From the NCBI RefSeq assembly GCF_003850345.1, contig NZ_CP027707.1, positions 1,674,001 to 1,738,000 of the forward strand: a stretch of 64,000 bases of DNA. Reading direction: 5' to 3'. The position numbers and the translations under genes were made by a program. A model generated the notes under the pieces. That model did not search any database, was not told where the DNA came from, and saw only the letters and a list, made by a program, of their open reading frames with translations. This stretch comes from Pseudomonas chlororaphis subsp. piscium (GTDB lineage: Bacteria; Pseudomonadota; Gammaproteobacteria; Pseudomonadales; Pseudomonadaceae). Below, piece after piece: positions 37,276 through 45,293 of this stretch (positions are counted from its first letter, which is position 1; every line of letters starts with the position of its first letter).

Positions 37276-38145
37276 TCACTTCTGGCGTGCCGTCTTCATG
37301 CATTTCAACGCTTCGAATTCATCGCGCACGCTCTGCAGCTTGTTGCGCAGGTGATCACGCTGGGCTGGCGTGCTTTGGGCCATCACGTCCACCAGCAGGC
37401 TGCGCGCCGCCTGTTCGCTGTTGGCATAGGCCTGGCGATAAGCCGGTGTCCAGAAGCTTTCGCGATCCACCAGCAGGCGCTCGATGCGGTTATCGAAGTC
37501 GCTGCTCTGGCGTCGCTCCAGCGCGGCACTGAACTGCGCCTGCCAGTTGGCCCGGTTGGCCAGCCAGAGCTGGTTCTGTTCGCCAAGGGAGGTTGACCAG
37601 TCCGCCACCCGCTGGGTCTGCTCGGGCGTGAGGGGGCCGAGCCAGGTATTCAGGCGTTTGTCCATGCGTTCGGCGCGCAGTTTGATCTGTTGCTCCAGTG
37701 GCGGCTTGAGGTATTTGCTGCGGCGTTGGCGCATGTCCTTGGCGAAGGCTGCCTTCATTTCCGCGACCTGTCGGTCGTCCAGGCCCCGCAGCAACTCGAC
37801 GGCCGAAGGCACAATTGCGCGGGCGGTCTGGGCAATGGCCTGCTTGGCGTCGCGGGTGAGCTCTTGCAGCTCGGCATCCTTGACCTGATTGCGTTCGACC
37901 ATCTGCTGCAGACGGTCCAGCCACTCCAGGTAGTCGGGTAATTGTGTGCTGCAGTGCCAGATCAGGTGTTCCTTGAGGCGCTGGTTGAACCAGATTTTCT
38001 GCTCGCGGTTCATTTCCAGGTAGTCGCTGAGCGTCCAGGGAATGATCACATCGAGGTTGCGGTAAGCCAGGCCGACACGGTTGCAGGAGGTCAGCACCAG
38101 GCTCAACAGCAATAACAGGGTGAGGTGTTGCAACCGGCGTGACAT
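37276..38145 (-). CDS. DUF6279-type lipoprotein
   Basis: 289-residue lipoprotein. The signal peptide MSRRLQHLTLLLLLSLVLTS ends in a lipobox (LTSC, Cys at residue 21), so the mature protein is membrane anchored on the periplasmic side. The remainder is Gln- and Arg-rich and helical (YRNLDVIIPWTLSDYLEMNR; LREELQ-like repeats; LGPLTPEQTQRVADWSTSLG), as in the DUF6279 family. ATG at 38145 is chosen over 38181 because the signal peptide begins there. Role unknown. Confidence 0.75.
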   Translation of the reverse strand: MSRRLQHLTLLLLLSLVLTSCNRVGLAYRNLDVIIPWTLSDYLEMNREQKIWFNQRLKEHLIWHCSTQLPDYLEWLDRLQQMVERNQVKDAELQELTRDAKQAIAQTARAIVPSAVELLRGLDDRQVAEMKAAFAKDMRQRRSKYLKPPLEQQIKLRAERMDKRLNTWLGPLTPEQTQRVADWSTSLGEQNQLWLANRANWQAQFSAALERRQSSDFDNRIERLLVDRESFWTPAYRQAYANSEQAARSLLVDVMAQSTPAQRDHLRNKLQSVRDEFEALKCMKTARQK

Positions 38146-38225
38146 GGCGAATCCTGGTAAAGGCCTGGGTTTGTAAGGCATGGGTTTCTGATCTGAGCCG
38201 GGAAAGCCTCCGGCCGTTCAGCCGC

Positions 38226-38939
38226 TCAATAGAACGAATGCTCGGCCTTGAAGGTGAGCAGCCCGTCGCATTGCGCGTTATGTCCAGAATAGGCCGAACA
38301 ATCGCTGCCGTTGAGGTTGGAGTCGCTGTAGATCAGTTTCAGGTCGATGCCCATCCAGGGGCGGGAGAACTTGATCGACCAGTCGTTGAAGCTGCCGACA
38401 TAGCCATTGCTCACCGAAACCGGGTTGCCTAGCTGATGAGTGGTGTACTTGATGCTGACGCCGATGCCGAAGGGCTGGTTGCCGCCCAGGTCGGCGAACA
38501 GGGTGCTGTTGCGCTTGTCCGGGTCCTGGCTGAACGCGGCGCCGAAACGGCTGCCCAGCAGCGTCAGGCCGCCGTAGAACTCCTGGCTGTCCTGCGGGGC
38601 CAGTTGCGGGTAGTTGTAGTGGATCATCCCCACCTCATAACCCAGGGTCTGATCGAAGGGGCGCTTGAAGCCCAGGTAGGAGTCCACTTCCAGGTCGCTC
38701 TCGCCCAGGCCCATGCTCGGCGACCACTGGCCGATGTACCAGCCGCTGTCGTGGGTCAGGTCCAGGCCGCCATGGAACGAGCCGCTGGCCGAGGGTTTGA
38801 CCAGGCCCTGGGCCATGCTGCGGCTCGGGGTGCTGCTGAGCTTGAGGTCGAAGTCCCCCAGTTCGCGCTGGAAGATCTGCCCGTGGGCCAAGGGGCTGGC
38901 GAGGAGGCTGGCAAGCAGCACATGGGAGGGTTTGAGCAT
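38226..38939 (-). CDS. TorF-family putative outer-membrane porin
   Basis: 237-residue protein with a signal peptide (MLKPSHVLLASLLASPLAHG, then QIF). The mature part consists of alternating amphipathic strands (SGSFHGGLDLTHDSGWYIGQ; SDLEVDSYLGFKRPFDQTLG; EFYGGLTLLGSRFGAAF) and ends in F-Y, the terminal aromatic signal for BAM insertion. This matches the TorF family of conserved small barrels. Two Cys in SDCSAYSGHNAQC may form a loop disulfide. Substrate unknown. Confidence 0.75.
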   Translation of the reverse strand: MLKPSHVLLASLLASPLAHGQIFQRELGDFDLKLSSTPSRSMAQGLVKPSASGSFHGGLDLTHDSGWYIGQWSPSMGLGESDLEVDSYLGFKRPFDQTLGYEVGMIHYNYPQLAPQDSQEFYGGLTLLGSRFGAAFSQDPDKRNSTLFADLGGNQPFGIGVSIKYTTHQLGNPVSVSNGYVGSFNDWSIKFSRPWMGIDLKLIYSDSNLNGSDCSAYSGHNAQCDGLLTFKAEHSFY

Positions 38940-39135
38940 GCTTCACTCCATGAAATGCGAGGAGCAGGAACCGCGGAACCTACTGAAATGCCCGATCTAG
39001 ACGTGTGCAAGGATACCGGCGAAACCTCGGGGATGAGGGCCGTTCGTCGATTTCTACTGGAGGGAAGGGATCAGAACTCTAGTCCTAGCGCCTTGAGGTT
39101 CAAAGCGCTTAGGGACCAGGAGGTATTGCGGGGAA

Positions 39136-39324
39136 TTACTTCTTGCCCAGGCTGATCTGCTTGGACGGGCCGAAAGTCTGGCCGCTGACGCCTTTGGCAA
39201 TTTGCTGGATCTCGCCGCCGGACTTCAGGAAAGCAGCAATCTGATCGTTGATCGATTCGCTGGTTTCAACGGCTGGAGCTGGCTTTGCTTTGCTGTTGGA
39301 TGCTTTTACACGCATGGCGGCCAT
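39136..39324 (-). CDS. Small basic hypothetical protein
   Basis: 62 residues (59 if translation begins at the ATG at 39315): a Lys/Ala/Pro-rich start (RVKASNSKAKPAPAVETSES), a predicted helix INDQIAAFLKSGGEIQQIAK, and a C-terminal tail GPSKQISLGKK. Small proteins of this type occur across Pseudomonas without a known function. Acidic-helix plus basic-tail design suggests a nucleic-acid or protein binder, but this is only a guess. ATG at 39324 follows GAAGGTTA. Confidence 0.6.
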   Translation of the reverse strand: MAAMRVKASNSKAKPAPAVETSESINDQIAAFLKSGGEIQQIAKGVSGQTFGPSKQISLGKK

Positions 39325-39675
39325 TAACCTTCAGAAAATTAATTTGGCCAGCCATCATACATGAAATGCTTGACAATTGCTTGGTAAATATCTTCCTGAA
39401 ATAACAGCGGAAAACTCCCGAATATTCCTAAGTTGGTCTCGGGAATATCCCCATAAGCTGCTGTTTTAAATAAAGACAATGGCACAAAGAGAGGCTTGTT
39501 TGGGGGCGCTGAGGCAAAAGCCGCTGCCGGTTGGCCTGACGGGCGGAGCCGGTTGCTGGCGCAAAGCCATAAAAATCAAGGTATTCAGGAAAATATCCGT
39601 TGCTATCCGGCGACTCGGGCCAACCAGGCCCGGAAAACCGGGTAGAATGCCGCCCACGCAATGAGGGTATTGGAA
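39325..39675. other. 351-base intergenic region upstream of the CvfB-like gene
   Basis: AT-rich at 39325-39480, where CCCGAATATTCC (39417-39428) and GGGAATATCCCC (39440-39451) are partly symmetrical. No open frame is supported. It must hold the promoters of the small minus-strand gene and of the CvfB-like gene, but I see no clear -35/-10 pair. Confidence 0.4.
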
Positions 39676-40512
39676 ATGGCTTTAGTCGGGCGCTACAACA
39701 GTTTGCAAGTGGTTAAACACACTAACTTCGGTTTATATCTGGACGGCGGGGCGGACGGCGAAATATTGCTGCCCAATCGTTATATTCCCAAGGATATTCC
39801 CAGTGAAGATGAAGACTGGTTGAATGTTTTTGTTTATCTGGATAGCGCCGACAAGTTAATTGCAACTACCGAAAAACCAAAAGTTCAAGTCGGTGAGTTC
39901 GCCAGTCTTAAAGTCGTGGAAGTTAACAGCATCGGTGTGTTCCTCGACTGGGGCCTGCCCAAGGACCTGCTGCTGCCGTACTCCGAGGAAAAGCGTCAGC
40001 TGACCGCCGGCGAGTATTGCGTGGTGCACGTCTACCTCGACAAGCACACCCGTCGCATCACCGCCACGGCCCGCCTGGACCGCTACCTGGACAAGGCTCC
40101 GGTGACCTACAAGGTTGGCCAGGAAGTCGATCTGCTGGTGGCCGAGAGCACCGACATGGGCTTCAAGGCGATCATCAACAACAAGCACTGGGGCCTGATC
40201 CACAAGAACGAAGTGTTCAAGTTCCTGCGTCCGGGCAAACAGGAAAAGGGCTTCATCAAAGAGATCCGCGCCGACGGCAAGATCAGCCTCAGCCTGCAAC
40301 CGGTGGGCGAAGAACTGGCCAGCAGCCTGAACGCGAAGATCCTCGCCAAGTTGCGGGAAAACAACGGCACCCTGCCGGTCAGCGACAAGAGCGACCCGAC
40401 GGTGATCAGTGGCCTGTTCGGTGTCAGCAAGGGCAACTTCAAGAAGGCCATCGGTGCCTTGTACAAGAACGGCCAGATCGTTATTCATGCCGACCGCATT
40501 GAACTGACCTGA
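39676..40512 (+). CDS. CvfB-like S1-domain RNA-binding protein
   Basis: 278-residue protein of the CvfB/YitL family, with three S1-type RNA-binding OB folds and a C-terminal winged helix. Visible blocks: ALVGRYNSLQVVKHTNFGLY (residues 2-21), DGEILLPNRYIP, LKVVEVNSIGVFLDWGLPKD, STDMGFKAIINNKHWGLIHK and the winged-helix segment SGLFGVSKGNFKKAIGALYK. In Staphylococcus CvfB affects virulence and RNA metabolism; no function is known for the Pseudomonas form. ATG at 39676 (with GAGGGTATTGGAA before it) is preferred over 39661. Confidence 0.85.
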   Translation: MALVGRYNSLQVVKHTNFGLYLDGGADGEILLPNRYIPKDIPSEDEDWLNVFVYLDSADKLIATTEKPKVQVGEFASLKVVEVNSIGVFLDWGLPKDLLLPYSEEKRQLTAGEYCVVHVYLDKHTRRITATARLDRYLDKAPVTYKVGQEVDLLVAESTDMGFKAIINNKHWGLIHKNEVFKFLRPGKQEKGFIKEIRADGKISLSLQPVGEELASSLNAKILAKLRENNGTLPVSDKSDPTVISGLFGVSKGNFKKAIGALYKNGQIVIHADRIELT

Positions 40513-40591
40513 GTATTCGTTCTCTCGAAGCTTTTTTCGGGCGTGTTTTTCTGTCCGTTTGGTTGATAATCGACAGCACATCCATTCTTCG

Positions 40592-40614
40592 CCCCGGACC
40601 GGTTCCGGGGTTTT
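40592..40614 (+). terminator. Rho-independent terminator after the CvfB-like gene
   Basis: CCCCGGA (40592-40598) pairs with TCCGGGG (40604-40610), followed by TTTT. It is 80 bases past the stop codon. Confidence 0.75.
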
Positions 40615-40666
40615 GTCGTTTCTGTCGAGTAACTGCCATGTCCATGAATCTGCCTGAGGGGCTGCG

Positions 40667-41590
40667 GTGAGCATCGAACGGCGCAGCGCCGATGGGTTCG
40701 CGCTGCAAGTGATGTTGGGGCTGTGCCTGATCTGGGGCGTGCAGCAGGTGATGATCAAGTGGGCCGCGGCGGATATCGCGCCGGTGATGCAGGCCGCCGC
40801 CCGTTCGGGCATTTCGGCGCTGCTGGTGGCCCTGCTGATGTGCTGGAAGGGCGGCTGGTCACAGATTGGCAGTACCTGGCGCGGCGGTTTGCTGGCCGGC
40901 GGCCTGTTCGGCCTGGAGTTCCTGTTTATCGCCGAAGGCCTCAAGCTCACCAGCGCCGCGCACATGTCGGTGTTTCTCTATACCGCGCCGATCTTCACCG
41001 CGCTGGGGGTGAACTGGCTGCTGCCCAGCGAACGCCTGAGGCCCCTGCAATGGCTGGGGATCCTGCTGGCGTTCGTCGGTATCGGCGTTGCCTTCGCCGG
41101 CGGCATCTCGCTGGATAACCTGGACACGCGCATGCTGCTGGGCGACGCCCTGGGCGTGCTGGCCGGCCTGGCCTGGGGCGCGACCACTGTGGTGGTGCGC
41201 GCTTCGCGCCTGTCCGAGGCGCCGGCAACCCTGACCCTGTTCTATCAGTTGATCGTCGGTTTTGTCGGCCTGCTGCTGATCGCCGCGCTGAGCGGCCAGG
41301 TCACCCATGTCAGCCTGACCCCGGTGGCGGTGGCCAGCGTGCTGTTCCAGGGGCTGGTGGTGTCCTTTTTCAGCTACCTGACCTGGTTCTGGCTGCTGCG
41401 CCGTTACCTGGCCGCCAACCTGGCGGTGTTTTCCTTTATGACGCCGCTGTTCGGCGTCACCTTCGGGGTCCTGTTGCTGGGCGAACCCCTGAGCCTCAAT
41501 TTCGTGATCGGCGCGGTGCTGGTGTTGCTGGGCATCACCTTCGTCAGCGCCGAACAGTGGCTGCGCCGGCGGATCCGCAGCCTGCTGTAA
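40667..41590 (+). CDS. EamA-family drug/metabolite transporter
   Basis: 307-residue inner-membrane permease with two EamA repeats of five helices each (first about residues 12-145, second about 160-297). Family features include LCLIWGVQQVMIKWAA, GLKLTSAAHMSVFLYTAPIF, ALGVNWLLPSERLRPLQWLG and, in the second repeat, FFSYLTWFWLLRRYLAANLA. The start is GTG at 40667 following TGAGGGGCTGC. Substrate not predictable. It is convergent with the YbfB-type MFS gene nine bases away. Confidence 0.85.
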   Translation: MSIERRSADGFALQVMLGLCLIWGVQQVMIKWAAADIAPVMQAAARSGISALLVALLMCWKGGWSQIGSTWRGGLLAGGLFGLEFLFIAEGLKLTSAAHMSVFLYTAPIFTALGVNWLLPSERLRPLQWLGILLAFVGIGVAFAGGISLDNLDTRMLLGDALGVLAGLAWGATTVVVRASRLSEAPATLTLFYQLIVGFVGLLLIAALSGQVTHVSLTPVAVASVLFQGLVVSFFSYLTWFWLLRRYLAANLAVFSFMTPLFGVTFGVLLLGEPLSLNFVIGAVLVLLGITFVSAEQWLRRRIRSLL

Positions 41591-41598
41591 CCCCAGGC

Positions 41599-42759
41599 TC
41601 AGGCGGTGGCGTGGCACTCCCGGGCAAGCGGTTGTTGGGTCAACAACAAGACCCCTGCCAGCAGCAGGCTGCTGCCGGCGACGATCAGCGCCGGTTGCAG
41701 GCTACCGCTGAAATGGCTGCTCAGGGCCGCCAGCAGTGGCCCGCTCAACTGGCCCATGGCGAAGCAGGCCGTGAGCAAACCGGCGTTGCGCTGGGCGGCG
41801 TGGGGCGCCAGCTCCCGCGAGCGCTGCATCACCAACTGCATGCAGGCCAGGAACGGCGCGCCGCAGAGAATCACCCCCAGCGCCAGGCCGGCGCCATTGC
41901 CCAGCAGACAGGCGAAGACCCCGGCGGCTTGCAGCCATAAGGTCGCCATCAGCCAGTGCCGGGTGGCGTTCGGGCTGTGTCGGCGCAGGCTGACCAGCCC
42001 CACGCCGATGGCCGCCGCCAGACCGAAGCACGGCCAGAACAGGTCGGCCTGCCATTGCCCTTGAAAGCGCGCGCTGGCCATCTGTGACAGGAAGGTTGCC
42101 GGGATGATGTAACCCAGGCCGTACAGCGCATAAATCAGCCCGAGGCGGGGAATGCCGGGCTGGTTCGAGGCGTGTGGCATCTGTGCCGCCAGCGCGGGCA
42201 GGGCGGGTTGCGGCAGGATCGGCAGGATCACCAGCAGCATCAGCAGGGCGGCCGCGGCGTACACCAGCCACAGGGTCGCGGAGCTTTGCCCCAACAGGTT
42301 CGAGCCCAGGGCCAGCAAGCCAGTGAGGAAAATCCCCAGCCCGGGCCCGGCAAACACCAGGGCGCCCAGGCGTGGCCGGCCGGCGGCCAGGGCCAGCGAC
42401 TGGCTCAGGGCGGCGATCATCACCATCACCCAGGCACTGGCCACGCCGGTGCCGAAGCGCAATACCGAATGCGCCCAGAAGCCGTCGGCCCAGAACGAGG
42501 CCAGGGTCAGCAGCACGCACAGCCACAGCCCGCCCAACAGACGTCGGCGGACCTGGGCCGGGCGGCGGGCGAACATGGCATCCAGCGCGCCGATGAAATA
42601 CCCCAGGTAGTTGGCGGCGGCGATCAGGCCAGTGTCGGTCAGGTCGACCTGGCCCTCGCTCAGCAGGTGCGGCAGCTGCGGGGTGAGGGCGAAGCGACCA
42701 ATGCCCATGGCCATCATCAGGGCAATGAAACTGGCGAGTAAGCGAATCAGCGGTGACAT
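41599..42759 (-). CDS. YbfB/YjiJ-family MFS transporter
   Basis: 386-residue major facilitator protein with 12 hydrophobic segments. The N-terminus (FIALMMAMGIGRFALTPQLP; LIAAANYLGYFIGALDAMFA) is diagnostic for the YbfB/YjiJ group, as is the FGLAAAIGVGLVSLRR segment. The group is thought to export small organic molecules, but no substrate is established. It is divergent from a LysR gene that probably regulates it. Start ATG at 42759. Confidence 0.85.
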   Translation of the reverse strand: MSPLIRLLASFIALMMAMGIGRFALTPQLPHLLSEGQVDLTDTGLIAAANYLGYFIGALDAMFARRPAQVRRRLLGGLWLCVLLTLASFWADGFWAHSVLRFGTGVASAWVMVMIAALSQSLALAAGRPRLGALVFAGPGLGIFLTGLLALGSNLLGQSSATLWLVYAAAALLMLLVILPILPQPALPALAAQMPHASNQPGIPRLGLIYALYGLGYIIPATFLSQMASARFQGQWQADLFWPCFGLAAAIGVGLVSLRRHSPNATRHWLMATLWLQAAGVFACLLGNGAGLALGVILCGAPFLACMQLVMQRSRELAPHAAQRNAGLLTACFAMGQLSGPLLAALSSHFSGSLQPALIVAGSSLLLAGVLLLTQQPLARECHATA

Positions 42760-42857
42760 GGGCCGGGCTCCGTCGAAGAGGCAATGACCCTCAGGCTAGG
42801 ACTGATTGACTTTCTATAAAAATGAATAATATTAAGTAACTTGTTCGCTTTTGGAGA

Positions 42858-43745
42858 ATGGTCGTGGAGTTCAGCCAGTTGCGCATCTTCCAGGCGGTCG
42901 CCGAGGAAGGTTCCATCACCCGGGCGGCCGAGCGCCTGCATCGGGTGCCGTCTAACCTGTCGACGCGGCTCAAGCAACTGGAAGAGCAACTGGGGGTCGA
43001 GCTGTTCCTGCGGGAACGGCAGCGGCTGCAACTGTCGCCGGCGGGCAAGGTGCTGCTCGATTACGCCGCGCGCCTGTTCGCCCTGCGCGATGAGGCCCAT
43101 GGGGCGGTGCAGGGCGGTCAGCCGGCCGGGGATTTTGTGCTGGGCACCATGTACAGCACGGCGGCGATTCAATTGCCGGCGCTGCTGGCGCGTTACCACC
43201 GCGCCTACCCGGCGGTGAACCTGCAGGTGCAATCGGCGCCCAGCAGCGAGTTGCTCGAAGGCTTGCTGGCCGGGCGCCTGGATGCCGTGCTGGTGGACGG
43301 CCCGCTGGAGCTGGCCAGCCTGGACGGGGTGCCGCTGTGCGATGAAAAGCTGGTATTGATCAGCGAAGCGGATCACCCGCCGATCCGCAGCGCCCGGGAT
43401 GTCGAAGGGCGCGCGGTGTTCACCTTTCGCCGCGGCTGCTCGTACCGCCTGCGCCTGGAGTCCTGGTTCGCCCATGACCATGCTGCCATGGGGCGGGCGA
43501 TAGAAATCGAGTCCTATCAGGGAATGCTGGCCTGCGTGATTGCCGGGTCCGGGGTGGCGCTGATGTCGGCGTCGATGCTCGCCAGCCTGCCCGGTCGCGA
43601 GAGCGTGGCGGTCCACCCGCTGGCCGAGCCATTCGCCAGTGCCACCACCTGGCTGATGTGGCGCAAGGGCATGCTCGGCGCCAACCTCAATGCCTGGATC
43701 GAGCTGCAACAGGCGAGTCAGACGGATCAGCGGGCGACGGCCTGA
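42858..43745 (+). CDS. LysR-type transcriptional regulator, divergent from the YbfB-type transporter
   Basis: 295-residue regulator. Helix-turn-helix in FSQLRIFQAVAEEGSITRAA, then RVPSNLSTRLKQLEEQLGVE; effector domain with DFVLGTMYSTAAIQLPALLA, VLVDGPLELASLDGVPLCDE and IAGSGVALMSASMLASLPGR. ATG at 42858, or GTG at 42864 behind GGAGAATG. The divergent spacing of 98 bases is AT-rich (CTATAAAAATGAATAATATT) and should carry both promoters. It likely controls the transporter at 41599-42759 (inference from layout). Confidence 0.85.
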   Translation: MVVEFSQLRIFQAVAEEGSITRAAERLHRVPSNLSTRLKQLEEQLGVELFLRERQRLQLSPAGKVLLDYAARLFALRDEAHGAVQGGQPAGDFVLGTMYSTAAIQLPALLARYHRAYPAVNLQVQSAPSSELLEGLLAGRLDAVLVDGPLELASLDGVPLCDEKLVLISEADHPPIRSARDVEGRAVFTFRRGCSYRLRLESWFAHDHAAMGRAIEIESYQGMLACVIAGSGVALMSASMLASLPGRESVAVHPLAEPFASATTWLMWRKGMLGANLNAWIELQQASQTDQRATA

Positions 43746-43755
43746 AACGGGCAGG

Positions 43756-43769
43756 CTGATTCAGATTAA
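43756..43769 (+). promoter_or_regulatory. Candidate Anr/FNR box upstream of the 42-residue gene
   Basis: CTGATTCAGATTAA matches the Anr consensus TTGAT-N4-ATCAA at 8 of 10 conserved positions. It lies 115 bases before the small gene. I see no convincing -10 at the expected distance, so this is tentative. Confidence 0.3.
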
Positions 43770-43883
43770 TCCGGTAACAGATCATTGCCATCCAGGTTGA
43801 GCAATGCGCGGAACTTAGCGCTATTATCAGAGCTAAGCGGCTCCTGAACCCTGCCGCTGGGCATGACCCTTAAGGGGGGCACT

Positions 43884-44012
43884 ATGAAAGAGAAACTGCA
43901 AAACTGGCTTCACGACCTCGGGGTCGCACTGGGACTGATCGAGCCGCCATTGCAGCCGGTACCAATCCGCACAGACGACGAACAACGGCGTCGGCAACAG
44001 CGTCGCCGCTAA
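43884..44012 (+). CDS. Conserved 42-residue protein (probable PA1414-like)
   Basis: 42 residues: MKEKLQNWLHDLGVALGLIE forms an amphipathic helix with WLHDLG, then PPLQPVPIRTDDEQ and a very basic end (RRRQQRRR). ATG at 43884 has a strong ribosome binding site (AAGGGGGGCACT). It is followed by a terminator-like stem at 44027-44062. Gene order around it (MBL hydrolase, then the guanidinobutyrate genes) recalls the PA1414-PA1422 region of P. aeruginosa, where a short gene is strongly induced at low oxygen; equating them is inference from memory. Confidence 0.6.
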   Translation: MKEKLQNWLHDLGVALGLIEPPLQPVPIRTDDEQRRRQQRRR

Positions 44013-44026
44013 CTATCGGCTCGGGA

Positions 44027-44062
44027 GTGGGGCAGGCATCCAGCCTGCTCCCGTCACTTTTC
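44027..44062 (+). terminator. Terminator-like hairpin after the 42-residue gene
   Basis: GGGGCAGGC (44029-44037) pairs with GCCTGCTCCC (44043-44052), with one bulge, followed by GTCACTTTT. It lies 15-20 bases past the stop codon. Confidence 0.55.
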
Positions 44063-44160
44063 AGCCGCGCGAGGGCAGGTTCACTCGCGAACGGTTGCCG
44101 CCTTCTGATTCAACCCCGTCAACTCGCAACCCGCCAATGGCATTCAGTGCCGTGAAATCC

Positions 44161-44412
44161 TTAGCGCCGTGAAATCTTCAGCAGAAACCGGCTCAGGTCA
44201 TTGGCGCTGTTCGCCGCCTTGAGCATCTGGTCTTCTTCGTGGGTGAAGGCGGTCACTCCAAACTCATCTTCCAGGTGGAAGATCAGGTCCTCGATATCCT
44301 GCTTGTCCAATCCCAACGCCTGCAGACTCAGGTCATCGGAAAATCCGTCATTGCCATCCAGCAGGCGGCTGATGAAGTCATGCACGGCTTGTCGGACTTC
44401 GGCTCTATTCAT
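44161..44412 (-). CDS. Acyl-carrier-protein-like protein lacking the phosphopantetheine serine
   Basis: 83 residues with the four-helix ACP pattern: NRAEVRQAVHDFISRLLDG (helix 1), LSLQALGLDKQDIEDLIFHL then EDEFGV (loop and helix 2) and ANDLSRFLLKI (helix 4). In true ACPs the helix-2 start is DSL with the modified Ser; here residues 36-39 are D-K-Q-D, so Lys replaces Ser. It cannot carry a phosphopantetheine arm and is more likely a protein-protein adaptor. ATG at 44412 (with AAAGAGCGAC before it) fits better than the longer frame from 44505. It lies 71 bases after the MBL gene on the same strand. Confidence 0.65.
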   Translation of the reverse strand: MNRAEVRQAVHDFISRLLDGNDGFSDDLSLQALGLDKQDIEDLIFHLEDEFGVTAFTHEEDQMLKAANSANDLSRFLLKISRR

Positions 44413-44483
44413 GTCGCTCTTTTCGCCAGGGGCCTGCGCAGGGGCTTTGAAGCGGGCGGGATTGTGTGCAGTACAGCACAGCT

Positions 44484-45209
44484 TCATGGGTGCCGACGGA
44501 TCCAATCCGCGATCATCGCGCGCAGCTGCGCGCCCGAAAAACTGCCGAAATGGCCACCGTGCACGGTACGCACCGGCAGCTGGTACAGGCGTTTCAGGCT
44601 GGCGGCGTAGTCCTCCAGGTTGGAGTGGTAGGCGTCTTCGACCAGCGGGCCGTCGTAGATGATGTCGCCGCTGAACAGGGTGCCGCTGGCCGCCTCCCAG
44701 AGGCTGATACCCCCCGGGGAATGGCCGGGCGTATGCAGCACCTGGAGGCTACGGTTGCCCAGGTCGAGTACGTCGCCTTCCTCGATCAGGCGCGTTGCCG
44801 GGGCGGCCTTGACCCGATATTCGGCGTAGCACAGCGGGCAATCCGGGTGGGCCTCGAACATCTCGTCGCCGACGTAGGCGGCAGACAGGGTATTGGCGCC
44901 GTCGGGCGCGGCGAGGATCTGCGCTTCGGCCGGGTGCACCAGGCGTTCGGGGAATTCGTGATGCCCGGCGATATGGTCGAAATGGCAATGGCTGGCCACC
45001 GCCAGCAAGGGCCGTTCGGTGAGCCAGGGCAACTGCTCGCGCAAGCTGATCAGGCCGGAGCCGCTGTCCAGCAGCAGGTCCCTGTCGCGGCCCTGGATAT
45101 GCCACAGGTTGCAGCGATAGAACGGCCGGATATAGGGCTCGTGGATCAGCCGAATCCCGTCGCTCAGGTTTCTGACTTCGAACCAGCGGTCGCGGCTGAC
45201 AATCTTCAT
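44484..45209 (-). CDS. MBL-fold metallo-hydrolase
   Basis: 241-residue metallo-beta-lactamase-fold hydrolase. The metal motif HCHFDH lies near residues 74-79, the further His in LHTPGHSPGGISLW near 150, the bridging Asp in FSGDIIYDGP near 168, and the final His in VHGGHFGSF near 215. The active site is complete for two metal ions. No signal peptide. It is followed on the same strand by the ACP-like gene and may act with it. Substrate unknown; glyoxalase II-like thioester hydrolysis is one option. Confidence 0.82.
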   Translation of the reverse strand: MKIVSRDRWFEVRNLSDGIRLIHEPYIRPFYRCNLWHIQGRDRDLLLDSGSGLISLREQLPWLTERPLLAVASHCHFDHIAGHHEFPERLVHPAEAQILAAPDGANTLSAAYVGDEMFEAHPDCPLCYAEYRVKAAPATRLIEEGDVLDLGNRSLQVLHTPGHSPGGISLWEAASGTLFSGDIIYDGPLVEDAYHSNLEDYAASLKRLYQLPVRTVHGGHFGSFSGAQLRAMIADWIRRHP

Positions 45210-45225
45210 CGACTTTCCTCCAGGC

Positions 45226-45261
45226 GAAAAAAAACGGGTGCAGCCACCGACGCTGCACCCG
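45226..45261 (-). terminator. Rho-independent terminator for the SSS permease gene
   Basis: On the minus strand, CGGGTGCAGC pairs with GCTGCACCCG and is followed by a run of eight T residues (the A-run at 45227-45234). It lies about 33 bases past the stop of the SSS gene. Confidence 0.8.
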
Positions 45262-45293
45262 CCGAAGAAAAATGTACGGCGTCTGACCTGAGG

